DNA of 64,000 bases from Leptodontidium sp. MPI-SDFR-AT-0119. Its lineage: Eukaryota > Ascomycota > Leotiomycetes > Helotiales > Leptodontidiaceae. The translations under genes and the position numbers were made by a program. A model generated the notes under the pieces. That model searched no databases. It was not told the DNA's origin and worked only from the letters and a program-made list of their open reading frames with translations. The stretch's first letter is position 1, and every line of letters begins with the position of its first letter. The stretch covers positions 2,666,001 through 2,730,000 of the forward strand of contig JAHLEZ010000003.1 of the NCBI GenBank assembly GCA_020726505.1, given 5' to 3'. Shown here in pieces: positions 31,550-40,918 of the stretch.

Positions 31550-32240
31550 TTACAAAGGATATATGAACTCTTTATTCTCCAAATCCGTTAAATCCAACAT
31601 CTCAATCGCAACTCGCTTCTGCACAACCTCCCCATCCTCCTCAACATCCACAGTAACAAACCCACGGTCCAACTCCTCATCAGACTTCTCCCCCGCCAAA
31701 GCCCTCCTCTCACTATTCCTCTTTATCAAGATAAACCGAATCACCAACAAAATAAGCGGTGTGCCAGTCCAACTAACAACAACCATCGAGATCCACGCCC
31801 CGTAATATCTCGGCTTAGCAGACGGCACCCATATCTGCGGCGAAACCAAATTGCCCACGCAGTACCCGACCATGAACATGACGTTCCGAGTGAGTTTCTT
31901 CGTATACCCAGCAGCAGACGACGACGTCCAGCCCAGCGCAACGATGTACGTCACGCCGTACGTGGATCCAGCGAGGATGTCAGGAAAGATGCAAAACATA
32001 ACTCTTGGCGCGAATGTCGTGATCTTGGCTCGGATGTTACCTGCTTAGTGAAGATCCATTTACCTGTAAGCTCGGAGCAAGTGTGGTATAACGTCGAGTA
32101 TGCTTTTGAAGTCCCATTTCAAATATCCTATCTGGTGGTCCCTTTTCAGCAGTCTCACTCGACTTGATATAGTCTCGTTTTCTACCACTCGACTTGCCGG
32201 AACAGGAATCGTGCAGGTGCCGTGGCGGTTTTCTGTCCAT
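31550..32240 (-). pseudogene. MFS transporter relic (allantoate/tartrate permease type), internal part missing
   Basis: The minus frame 31999-31550 encodes the C-terminal third of a Dal5-like anion:cation symporter: FPDILAGSTYGVTYIVALGW, SAAGYTKKLTRNVMFMVGY, GNLVSPQIWVPSAKPRYYGAW and a last helix ending VIRFILIKRN plus a charged tail. The family is about 480-520 aa with 12 helices; only the last few are here. Just upstream, a frame from 32240 (MDRKPPRHLHDS, SGKSSGRKRD, AEKGPPDRIFEMGLQKHTRRY) resembles the polar N-terminal tail of such transporters. It ends at 32037, next to the start of the C-terminal piece (GNIRAKITTFAPRV). Roughly 270 codons between them are absent, so this is best read as an internal deletion. 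The N-terminal assignment is weaker than the C-terminal one. Confidence 0.65.
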
Positions 32241-32496
32241 TATCTGATCCTTCAGATGCAGAAGAGTAGGTCGTGATACGTGAGATGTATGCGGAGGCAG
32301 CTAGTATATGAGTTCTCAATCAGGATTGGACTCGTTTTGTGAGACTCCAGCTTGCTTGCGGACCTTATCTTATCTTATCGCCGACAAATTTCTGGAACTT
32401 TGAAAACTCGCCGGCTTGATTCCTGCCAACAAATATCCACCAGTCGCTTCCTAATTGCAAGATCTCCAGGATTCCAGAGGGGAAGACAACAGATGT

Positions 32497-33571
32497 ATGT
32501 CTGCAAACGGAGAGCACCTCAAGGATGAGGTAAGTGCAATTGGCTTCTTGGAAGGAACCCATGGCTGATTGAGACAGGGTTCTAAAACCCAGGTGGTAAT
32601 AGCTGGAGCGACAGCTGGATTGATCGCGAGGTATATCCTCCCTTGAAACTCCAACAACACGATTGTAAATCTAAAACTCAATTAGATTCGTTATCGCCCC
32701 TCTAGATGTCGTCAAAATCCGCCTCCAACTCCAAACCCACTCCCTCTCCGACCCCCTCTCCCACCGCGACCTGCGCGGCTCTCCAATCTACAAAGGCACT
32801 ATCCCAACAATCAAGCACATCCTCCGAGAAGAAGGCATAACCGGGCTATGGAAGGGCAACATCCCGGCAGAGTTGATGTACGTCTCGTACAGCGCCATCC
32901 AATTCACAACCTATCGCACTATAACCCTCGCCCTCCAACAAGCATTCGGTGAACACAGACTCCCCAATGCAGCGGAAAGCTTCATTGCCGGTGCGAGTGC
33001 TGGTGCTGTTGCTACAACAGCTACATATCCCCTCGATCTGCTTCGCACGAGATTCGCTGCCCAGGGCACAGAGAGGATCTACACCTCTCTCGCGGCATCC
33101 ATTCGTGACATAGCTCGTCAGGAAGGGCCCCGAGGTTTCTTTCAAGGCCTAGGCGCAGGTGTCGGCCAGATCATCCCGTACATGGGAATATTCTTCTCGA
33201 CATACGAAACCTTACGTCTACCTCTATCCCATCTCTCCCTCCCCTACGGCTCAGGCGATGCCACAGCCGGAGTCCTCGCTTCCGTGCTGGCGAAAACGGC
33301 CGTCTTCCCTCTGGATCTGATTAGGAAGCGATTGCAGGTTCAGGGACCAACGAGGTCGCGGTATGTGCATAGGAATATTCCGGAGTACAAAGGCGTTTTC
33401 AGGACATTGGGTGAGATTGTGAAGAAGGAGGGGAGGAGGGGCTTGTACAGAGGGTTGACGGTTAGTCTTTTTAAGTCGGCGCCGGCGAGTGCGGTTACGA
33501 TGTGGACTTATGAGAGGGTGTTGAGGATTCTGATAGAGATGGAGGGGAAGGGGAAGGTGGTGGTGGACTGA
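32497..33571 (+). CDS. tpc1: Mitochondrial thiamine pyrophosphate carrier, 323 aa (three exons)
   Basis: Exons are 32497-32529, 32578-32630 and 32686-33571, 324 codons. Three mitochondrial-carrier repeats are present, each with the Px(D/E)xx(K/R) signature: [28 protein letters not shown] and [14 protein letters not shown]. Each has its second half, such as [15 protein letters not shown] and [14 protein letters not shown]. The short N-terminus [21 protein letters not shown] and the [19 protein letters not shown] loop match the fungal TPC1 group. It sits in the inner mitochondrial membrane and imports thiamine pyrophosphate in exchange for nucleotides. Length is as in yeast Tpc1 (314 aa). Confidence 0.93.
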
Positions 33572-34174
33572 AAGATTGTATGATAAGAGAATTGGAGGCT
33601 GAAGATACCTGTAATGAACGAGAGACAAGCTCGCGGATACCTCTACTGAAAGCAATAATAATGGAAAGTTATCAGGAAAGCAGCAATACTTTATGGCTCT
33701 GGGCCCCAGCAGCATTGAAAGCTCGGTATCACATCGAGGATCGATGACACATACAAGCTATCTTACCAAAGAATGGAACGTATGATGACCTTTTCAACTA
33801 GTAAGTACGTCAATCTTGGAACCCTGGATTCCCATCGAATGATTTTGAGGTGTTGAAAACGTCCAGCGCTGGTAGCACTGGCAGCGGGTGCTTTGAGTGC
33901 TATGAGTGCCACAGCATATGAATGGCCTTTACTTGAGCTTGAAATAATTGCAGCTCACAGTCAATACATTCCTAGCCAGTCATCTGAACTTCGTGCTCAA
34001 TTGCATCAACAAGTTGTAGTTCCCGGTCTAGCCGGTTACGTAGCCAGTCAGTCAACCGAATCAACATCACATCTCACCACACCTGATCCCACACCTCAAA
34101 CAACACAACAATCACTCCTCAAACTCAACCCCATTCCCTCAGCTCACCATAAGAGACAAATCTAACCACCCAAA
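33572..34174. other. Intergenic / 5' region of the acetolactate decarboxylase gene
   Basis: A 0.6-kb gap. A 90-codon frame (33893-34165) ends nine bases before the decarboxylase ATG. Its second half is rich in Thr, Pro, Ser and Gln and could simply be C/A-rich leader; it would act as an upstream ORF if transcribed. Confidence 0.4.
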
Positions 34175-35046
34175 ATGTCTCCCCCACCAAACGAAATCTA
34201 CCAATTCTCCATAATATCAGCCCTCATGTCCGGCCTCGCCTCACCCTCCTCCTCCATCCCCATATCCACACTTCTCCAGCACGGCACCTTCGGCATGGGC
34301 ACATTCGAATCCATGGACGGGGAAATGCTCATCCTCGACTCAACCGCGTACCAATTCCACGCCGACGGCAGCATAAACATCTGCTCGCCTGACCAACTCG
34401 TCCCCTTCGCCTTAATAACCCCATTCGCCCCCTCTCTCACCAAACGCATCTCTCTCCCCAACAAGAAAGCCATGCTAGAGGAAATCGACGCCACATTCCC
34501 TGAGGCGAAGAATGCGTTTGTGGTGTTTAGGATTGAGGGCGTTTTCAAGAGGGTTAAGATTAGAGCTATTCATAGGCAGGCTTATGGCGGGCAAAAGTTG
34601 GCGGAGCTGGCGGAGGGGCAGGCTGTTAGGAGTTTTGAGGGCGTGAGGGGGACGGTGGTGGGTGTGAGGAGTCCGACTTGGAGCGTGGGTGTTAGCGTTG
34701 TAGGTGTGCATGCGCATTTTGTGGATGACGGGAGGAAGATTGGGGGGCATGGTGAGTGGTTTTCCCATTCTTAGGTCGTATCCTGTCATGGGAGATTGGG
34801 TTCTTTTGTCTTTCTCGGACTTTGATGAGTTCATCTTGGGTGTTTGGAGTACTTTACCCGTAAAGAGAGCTTCACTGACAAAAGTACCTGGATCTAGTGC
34901 TTGAAATTGAAGCTGAGGACGGAACCAAGGTGACTTTGGAAGGGAGTGTGAGTGGCAGCTTTAGATTGGAACTGCCACAGAGCAAGGAGTTCGGAGAGAA
35001 GCAGCTGGACTTGGATGTTCTGGGTATCGAGAAAGCGGAAGGTTAA
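34175..35046 (+). CDS. Alpha-acetolactate decarboxylase, bacterial type, 241 aa (two exons)
   Basis: Exons are 34175-34751 and 34898-35046, 242 codons. The enzyme turns acetolactate into acetoin with loss of CO2. Zinc ligands H179, H181 and H192 stand with the same spacing (2 and 11) as the H194/H196/H207 set known from Bacillus ALDC. Other family blocks are GTFGMGTFESMDGEMLILDS, SPDQLVPFALITPF, FRIEGVFKRVKIRAIHRQ and VLEIEAEDGTKVTLEGSVSG. No signal peptide is seen. ALDC is mainly bacterial (budA/alsD) with scattered fungal copies, which suggests old horizontal transfer; the gene has since gained an intron, located within the metal-site region (after G-G-H). In fungi it may divert acetolactate from valine synthesis to acetoin and butanediol. 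Confidence 0.92.
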
Positions 35047-35699
35047 ATGAGGGGGTGTATTGGCCTCGGAATCAGAGGCGGAGAGTGGCGACTGGCTATG
35101 GGAGAAGTTGCTAGACTTAAATTTCCAGACAGTTCCGATGCTGATGGATAAATATGGTACAAGGCTTCAAACTGTGGAAGCGAGAATCACTTCCCTGTGT
35201 TGGCGTTAGCGAGGTAATAAAGGAGGTAAGCGGGAAGTGTAAACATTGGCAAACGGTGTTTGAGATAGAGGAACCATGAATTTCAAACGATTATTGGGTG
35301 TATTTTGGCTACAGCTTGTAAAGAACGCCGTTTCCAAGTTGACCCATTGTATAACGTACACCAAAGGCGAACTATGATACATGGAAGTGGAGAATAAGAC
35401 CCTGACTGTCTTCTCGCCTTTCACTGCCTCTGCCTCTCCTACTCGGCGGTGAAGTCCTGACCACCGTCAGGGCTTTATACCAAGGACGAGGCGCAACTAA
35501 CTGGTTCTTTGAAGCCTTTGAGTTGCAACATGTGACGACTTCATGGCGTATGGCAATATGCCTCTTAGGGAACCAGAGGTATCGGGCACCGGCCCCAGCT
35601 TCTTTTAGCTTATCCCTCCTTCGCCATGCCCTTCTTCAAGGCCTCCATAGGGCCGCGAGTCGTCGGAACCGAAAACTGCCAATTGCCCTATCACCGAGC
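35047..35699. other. Convergent intergenic spacer, nothing recognised
   Basis: A 0.65-kb region between the 3' ends of the decarboxylase and the Mtg1 gene. Only short frames occur, including antisense shadows of the Mtg1 tail. Confidence 0.4.
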
Positions 35700-36810
35700 T
35701 CATACAGATTCAGTGGCATGCCTTGCCTTACCCCTTGCTCTTTGCGCATCTTTAGCCTGCTTTCTCGCCTGGCTGACACTTAAGACAGCCTCCTCATTTA
35801 TCTTGTTCATTAACCCATCTTCCACAACCTCATCTAGTGTGAAAGCTCCCAAATTTCCTTGCCTCCATCTCTGTATAATCCACAGAGCAGCTGCATCCAA
35901 ATCCGGAACTCCTCCTTTCCCTAATCTGCCAGTCTTCCGACAAACTCCCTCCAAGAACTCCACAATGTTGTTCGTTGGTAGGTTGTATTCGGCGTACCAC
36001 GTCTCTCCTCCTTGTTGCTTGTTGATATGGTATAGCAAGTAATCGCAGAGTGTAGTCGGTGCAATGATCGTATCTTTGACACTCCCCACCAGCGCCAATT
36101 TCATCATAGCTTCTGCATCTGGCACGAAAGGCACAAATACACCAGGCGTATCCACCAAATAAACACCCTCAGTACCTTTCTCCTCATCCCTCTCCACAAT
36201 CTTGACACCGCTCGCAATCTTCCTCGTAACCCCAGGTTGCGCCCCAGTAAACGCTGCTTTCGTCTTATGTACCCCGGCCATTCGCAGTGCGTTGAGGAGA
36301 GAGGATTTTCCAACATTCGGCATGCCAACGACGAGTATTCGGGAACCAAGGAGGGATTGTCGGTGCCAGGCGTGTTCTTTGACGAAGTTCAAGACTGTCT
36401 TCATGTCTTTCTTTGATTTGTGGTCCGTGAAGAGGGTAGGATGTGGAGCGTGCCATTGCTTGATAATGTCTTCTTTCTAAAACACCTCAATTAGTCTGCC
36501 ATTCTTCCACAGAGCTCCAGAGAGTATTGAGAGAGCTACGACTAGGTACCCTTCTATCAGACGGTCTATCCTTGCTCCCTAGATCCCTCTTTGTGTATAT
36601 GACCAGCCGTTCTCTACCTGCGAGGGATTGCTCAAACAGCGGATTCCGCGATGTAAGTGGCACACGGTAATCGCGACATTCGATAATCAAGTCAATGGAC
36701 GAGAGCATCGTCTTCATTTTGGACAAGCCCGAGGCATGATGGCCGAGGAAGTAGGAGCGCGGAAGGTTGAGTTGAGCGGGAAACGCAGCGCGGGGAATAA
36801 ATTGAGCCAT
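35700..36810 (-). CDS. mtg1: Mitochondrial ribosome-assembly GTPase Mtg1, 345 aa (two exons)
   Basis: Exons (minus): 36810-36550 and 36476-35700, 346 codons. The intron has a GACTAAT branch site and a TTTTAG acceptor. The GTPase motifs come in circularly permuted order, as in the YlqF/YawG family: G4 YTKRD first, then G1 GMPNVGKSSLLNALR, a G2-like Thr in AQPGVTRK, and G3 DTPGVF. The N-terminal MAQFIPRAAFPAQLNLPRSYFLGHH includes a targeting-like basic/hydrophobic segment and the family's WFPGHM-like block (FLGHHASGLSKM). The protein acts in mitochondria in maturation of the large ribosomal subunit. The C-terminal helical region carries PDLDAAALWIIQRWRQGNLG, also conserved in Mtg1. Confidence 0.93.
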
Positions 36811-37220
36811 GGTTTCGGCTGGTTATGACAATGCTATCGATTTGCCATAGTGTTCTGCGTCCGCAGAGTAAAATGAAGCTCACGATGTTGGAAGGTCGGG
36901 CGACGCGAGGCTGATGGAAATTTTGGGTCTTTGCCTCGCCCTGAACAATGGCCCAACCAGAGCCCAGCAGTGGTCCAGTGAGCTTGGACACTCGCTTAGG
37001 GGCTCCAAACAACTTAAATTTCTAGCGGAATGCCGGACGAACCATCGTCATCCGAATGCGATTACTGTTCGTGCTGCATGATTCCCCATCGCAATCTGTC
37101 TCTGTTTCATTCAATATTTTCTGTTCTTTCAACCCAACTTTCTCTTCGTCTCAGGGCTATTTCTGTTGGCGCTGTTAGACGGAATTGATCTCATCTGACG
37201 CTTATCCTGGCATCCAAGAG

Positions 37221-37250
37221 CCTCAGCCTCAGCCTCAGCCTCAGCCTCAA
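37221..37250 (+). repeat. Five CCTCAG-type hexamer repeats in a 5' leader
   Basis: Four perfect CCTCAG units and one CCTCAA lie about 70-100 bases upstream of the F-box gene ATG, probably inside its 5' UTR. Confidence 0.85.
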
Positions 37251-37317
37251 CAGCAGAATTATACAATCTTAACCCATAATCCCATACTTTCTCAGATAAT
37301 CTTTCACTTCTTTCAGG

Positions 37318-38784
37318 ATGGCGGAACCAAAAAAGCAAGGATTCATGTCCCGGCTCTTCCGTCCAAAATCACGAGCAAAGCTCACAAAGGCCCCCTCGAA
37401 AGCAGCATCTCTGTCTCGTGCAAGCACCAACTCTTCTGCACCATCATCGCCATTCTCCCCTCCACCAGTTCCACCGCTCAAGCAGAAGCCATTAGCTCAC
37501 GGTGCAGTCTACCGACCTTCAGATGGTAACCGAGACGAGCAAACCGGAGAGAGGAGAGACGACACCGATTTGCTCCATGGGCTCGCTCATCACGAATCTC
37601 ATGATTCTTTGGACTCGCTTGCTGCCCTGAATATTCAGGATGAGTGGCGGAAACCTGGTGAAAGGGACATTGCTTCACTCCCCGTTAAGCTCTGGGGCAT
37701 TATCGCTTCTTTCCTGCCTGCTGGAGACAAAGCCGCTCTGGCATTCTCAACGAGAACGTTGCTGATGCGCGTTGGAGCCGAGTCGTGGTGGGAATTGGAG
37801 AAAGCGGAGAACAGAAGCGAGAAGATACGGTTCTTGCTGACTATGGATGAAAAACTACCTGGTCATCTATTGTGCTTCTCCTGTGTAAGATACCACGTAA
37901 GGACGCAGAGGGGAGAAGAGTCGCTGAAGAAGGCCAATGTCCTAAACCGCATCTACTTCTGCCCAATGGTTGGAAAGCCAGACAATGTACAGCCTCGGGC
38001 CCGTATCGCCCCAGGCTGGAATTTACCATTCACTTTCGTGCAACTGGTCACACGAGGGGAGCGGTATGGTGTTGCTACGCATGGAATTCCGGTGAACGAG
38101 TTAGGGAGGAGATGGAAGGATCCATATAGCGAGTGGACTCATCAAAGCCGATACTACATCCACAAGGGCCACTTGTTGATGCGAGTCACAAGCAAGAGTT
38201 TCGCTGCGCCAAAGCTCCCGCCTAGTGGACAGAGGCATTTGTTATACAGTCGAGAGGACTACACACCATATTTTAGTGCTTGTGCACATTGGCAGGATGG
38301 AGAACTGATGGCAGTGTGCAAATGCGCACTTTCACATATTCCTGAGAATCGCCAGACGGCAGCAGAGCAGCTCAAGCAGGGTCCATCGATACACCGAAAC
38401 TTACTTAGACCGAATCCAATTGTCAGTCTATGTTCGAGATGCAGGCCTATGAGAAGATGTCCAGAATGCCCATCTGAATACCTCGTAGAGTTGAAGTTGG
38501 CAGAGGACAAGGAGGATCCAATGGTCAGATTCAAGCAGGCGATTGTGGTTACACGGTGGTGTGATTTTGGGGATGGGAAATCTCCAGATGGTATCGAATG
38601 GACCGCTATTAATGGGCTTGAAATCGAAGGGCAAAAGCCTTATGATAGCTTCGCGATGATGGGCAGAAGAGCTATCTCGGGCGTCTTTGAAGCGCAAAAC
38701 GGAGTTACGATGCCAGGACAACGATTGATGAGTTTGAATCCGAGAGGAGAGAAGCTGGGCGAGGAGGGACATGATTGGTATTGA
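37318..38784 (+). CDS. F-box-like protein, 488 aa, single exon
   Basis: The first 110 residues are basic and Ser/Pro-rich (FRPKSRAKLTKAPSKAASLS, SPFSPPPVPPLKQKP), probably disordered. An F-box-like helix bundle follows near 115-150: RDIASLPVKLWGIIASFLPAGDKAALAFSTRTLL. The central part contains GHLLCFSCVRYH, a Cys-rich segment LCSRCRPMRRCPECPSEYLVE and Trp-rich stretches (EWTHQSRYYIHKGHLLMRV). This layout is common in a fungal F-box family in which the F-box would link substrates to an SCF ubiquitin ligase through Skp1; no leucine-rich or WD repeats are seen. The two Cys-rich stretches could bind zinc. The target is unknown. The start is taken at MAEPKKQGF, after a long leader. Confidence 0.82.
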   Translation: MAEPKKQGFMSRLFRPKSRAKLTKAPSKAASLSRASTNSSAPSSPFSPPPVPPLKQKPLAHGAVYRPSDGNRDEQTGERRDDTDLLHGLAHHESHDSLDSLAALNIQDEWRKPGERDIASLPVKLWGIIASFLPAGDKAALAFSTRTLLMRVGAESWWELEKAENRSEKIRFLLTMDEKLPGHLLCFSCVRYHVRTQRGEESLKKANVLNRIYFCPMVGKPDNVQPRARIAPGWNLPFTFVQLVTRGERYGVATHGIPVNELGRRWKDPYSEWTHQSRYYIHKGHLLMRVTSKSFAAPKLPPSGQRHLLYSREDYTPYFSACAHWQDGELMAVCKCALSHIPENRQTAAEQLKQGPSIHRNLLRPNPIVSLCSRCRPMRRCPECPSEYLVELKLAEDKEDPMVRFKQAIVVTRWCDFGDGKSPDGIEWTAINGLEIEGQKPYDSFAMMGRRAISGVFEAQNGVTMPGQRLMSLNPRGEKLGEEGHDWY

Positions 38785-39087
38785 GATTCCAGGCTCGCTT
38801 TCCTCTCAGCAAAAGTATCCAGGATCATTACGTCCTTCCTTTCTGGGAGGCATTATAAGCACGTGCTCTATGCTCCCCATATGTTTTGTCATCAAGCAAA
38901 AATAAACGGAGTTCTGTCAGCCCACAGCGTCTTTTCTCGAGCATTGGGAACACCGTCGATGGTTTTACTACTGCCAGGAAGCGCGAAGAGGCAAGCTCAG
39001 CCTCACATCTTGCCCATGTCCTCGCTAGCAGCACAAAAAAGTAAGCGGTACGACAAGATTGCAAATCAGCCAACATCCTAACAAGTC

Positions 39088-39636
39088 CCCAGAGAGTCTC
39101 TTTGGGATCTTCTTGGAGATCCTTTGCTGCCGGTTCTCGAACTGCTATCACAGAACGATCTCAACGCTTCATCTCTTGTCAGCAAAGCCTCTCGTGCAAC
39201 TTCCGAGCCATTGCCGTACAGAACCATCGCATGGACATGGTCAAAAGATCAAACACCTCCAATTGCAGCTTTCCTACGCACAGTCATACGAAGGCCGGAG
39301 CTGGCTGCGCATGTTAGAAGCTTGGCCCTACTAGGACACTCCTTAAATGAAGGGTCTTTTTATGGTGATCGTCTACCCAAGTCTCTACTGAAGAGCTGGA
39401 CTTGTATGATGCAGTGAAAGCCATCAAATCCGCCAATGTCACTTTCGTTGATCAATGGGAGGAAGACCTTCGGTGCGGGACGATGGATGCATTTGTTGCT
39501 CTCCTCCTATCACGCCTCCACCATGTTAGACTACTTGTTCTCGGCCATAATTTCGCGAAAAACACCTCCCTTCTTCTATCTCTCAAAAATTCGATACCTT
39601 TCAGTTACACTAGATCTCCCGATTGTTTTTAACTAG
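39088..39636 (+). pseudogene. F-box/LRR-like gene fragment with frameshift, truncated
   Basis: In one frame 39106-39390 reads LLPVLELLSQNDLNASSLVSK (F-box-like), then WTWSKDQTPPIAAFLRTVIR and RPELAAHVRSLALLGHS. The frame then changes near 39390 to LDLYDAVKAIKSANVTFVDQW and GTMDAFVALLLSRLHHVRLLVLG, a block that recurs in large fungal F-box families. The homology stops about 39600, where the DNA becomes AT-rich. A complete protein would need several hundred more residues. Confidence 0.6.
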
Positions 39637-39900
39637 ACAGGAGCTTTTGCTTCTAGACTTCTATTTTACAAGAAGGATTGAAGACCAATGAACTATTATA
39701 TATCCTTCTACCTGCTTCTCATGACGATAAAATCTCTCGTCCTCGAGACAAGATAATCTAACGCTCTTATAAAACAGCTACATAATAACATCTTTTTAAA
39801 ATTAGGCTTTATGCCTGACTTATAAATTGAAATAGTAATAGATATTACACGGTTAATTGTATTCTGATTTTATTAATGCCGTCGTCTCTTCCGACATTCG
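39637..39900. other. AT-rich block between two pseudogenes
   Basis: Roughly 260 bases with many TAA/TAG/TTA words and no coding frame. It begins where the F-box-like homology ends and stops close to the S41-like pseudogene. It may be the RIP-altered remnant of an inserted element or the decayed 3' part of the F-box-like gene. Confidence 0.45.
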
Positions 39901-39947
39901 GCCAGTCCGGCAATAAATTTACCTCTTTACCCCCCGTTTAGCGCGAA

Positions 39948-40918
39948 CCCCCGTGGTCTGCAGCCCGAACCCGTCTGTCTGTCTTACTGCTGATTCGGGG
40001 ATTCGAGAGGCTGAAGCGCATGATATCTGTGAATTGGTCGCCGTTGTGTGCGATAGGACCGAATTTGCTCTGGTAGCTGGGGAAGTTCTTGCTATTGATG
40101 TCGATTTCGAATTGACGGTAGTTGAAAACGCTCTCTGCGAAGGATACCTCACCGCGGTTGCGGTTCTGGCATCGTAGTGGTCGAATTTAGGACCGGAGGC
40201 AATCTTCGTCATAATGTCGAAGGCTTCGTTCTCCCGGATGCGGTTGTAGTCGAGAACAGATAGCTGGGGGAAGAATTGCTTGAAAAGGTCGTAGGGTAGG
40301 CAGTAGTAACCGCCTGAGCTGCTGGAGAGATCCACAATGACCTTTTTCTTGTCTGCTTTAGCGCGAGCGAGGAATTTCTCTGCAATGGATTGGAATGCCG
40401 TCACTGGGTCTGGACTGCAGTCGAGAACGGACAGGACAGCTACATCTTTGTAGCCGGGTGCGTCGAGGTAGTAGCCAGCGATGGAGCGCTCTCCTGCGTC
40501 CGTCATCTGTTTTGGATAGGCGTATCTTCGAAGAGGCGGAGTAGCGGTGGTCGAAGAATTGTAGTTCAGTGATCCCCGGTGCAGAATCTGTTGTAGAAGC
40601 TCTTGCCATCTGTCACGCCTTCGAAATTGTCTCTCACTCTCGCTTGGTTCTCATAGGTCAGCGAAGTGCCGTTCTCAAACGTGAGTGTCGTATTGGGACC
40701 TCCGTAGATCAAAGCATTTGGTCCAAAGCCTTGGAATTCTCCCAGGGTGTCTTGCGATGCCTCGTTTGCCACCGAGTAGAAGAGTAGAAGTAGCTGTTGT
40801 AACCAGCGTCGCGATCTGGATGTCCCGAGGATGCGGTGACAAGTTGGTCGATGTATTTTGCTGCAGGAACTCCGTTGATCCGCGTGACTGCGGAGCTTTT
40901 GGGTTTTTTCATGTCATC
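39948..40918 (-). pseudogene. S41-like (CPAF/tail-specific) peptidase gene fragment with three frameshifts
   Basis: Read from 40918 down, four pieces match the fungal secreted S41-like peptidases. They are SSAVTRINGVPAAKYIDQLV to DRDAGYNSYFYS; VANEASQDTLGEFQGFGPNA to TLTFENGTSLTYENQARVRD and GKSFYNRFC; a piece NSSTTATPPLRRYAYPKQMT with GYKDVAVLSVLDC and KKVIVDLSSSSGGYY; and FNYRQFEIDINSKNFPSYQS to GDQFTDIMRFSL. Each junction is a change of frame. The first is caused by an 8-bp tandem duplication (GAGTAGAA at 40774-40781 and 40782-40789). The N-terminal signal region and the C-terminal half with the catalytic Ser are missing. Intact family members are about 650-750 aa. Confidence 0.8.

Noticed and set aside
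33893..34165. 90-codon frame just upstream of the acetolactate decarboxylase
   Set aside because: Ends nine bases before the decarboxylase ATG in another frame; Thr/Pro/Gln-rich as expected from C/A-rich fungal leaders. At most an upstream ORF.
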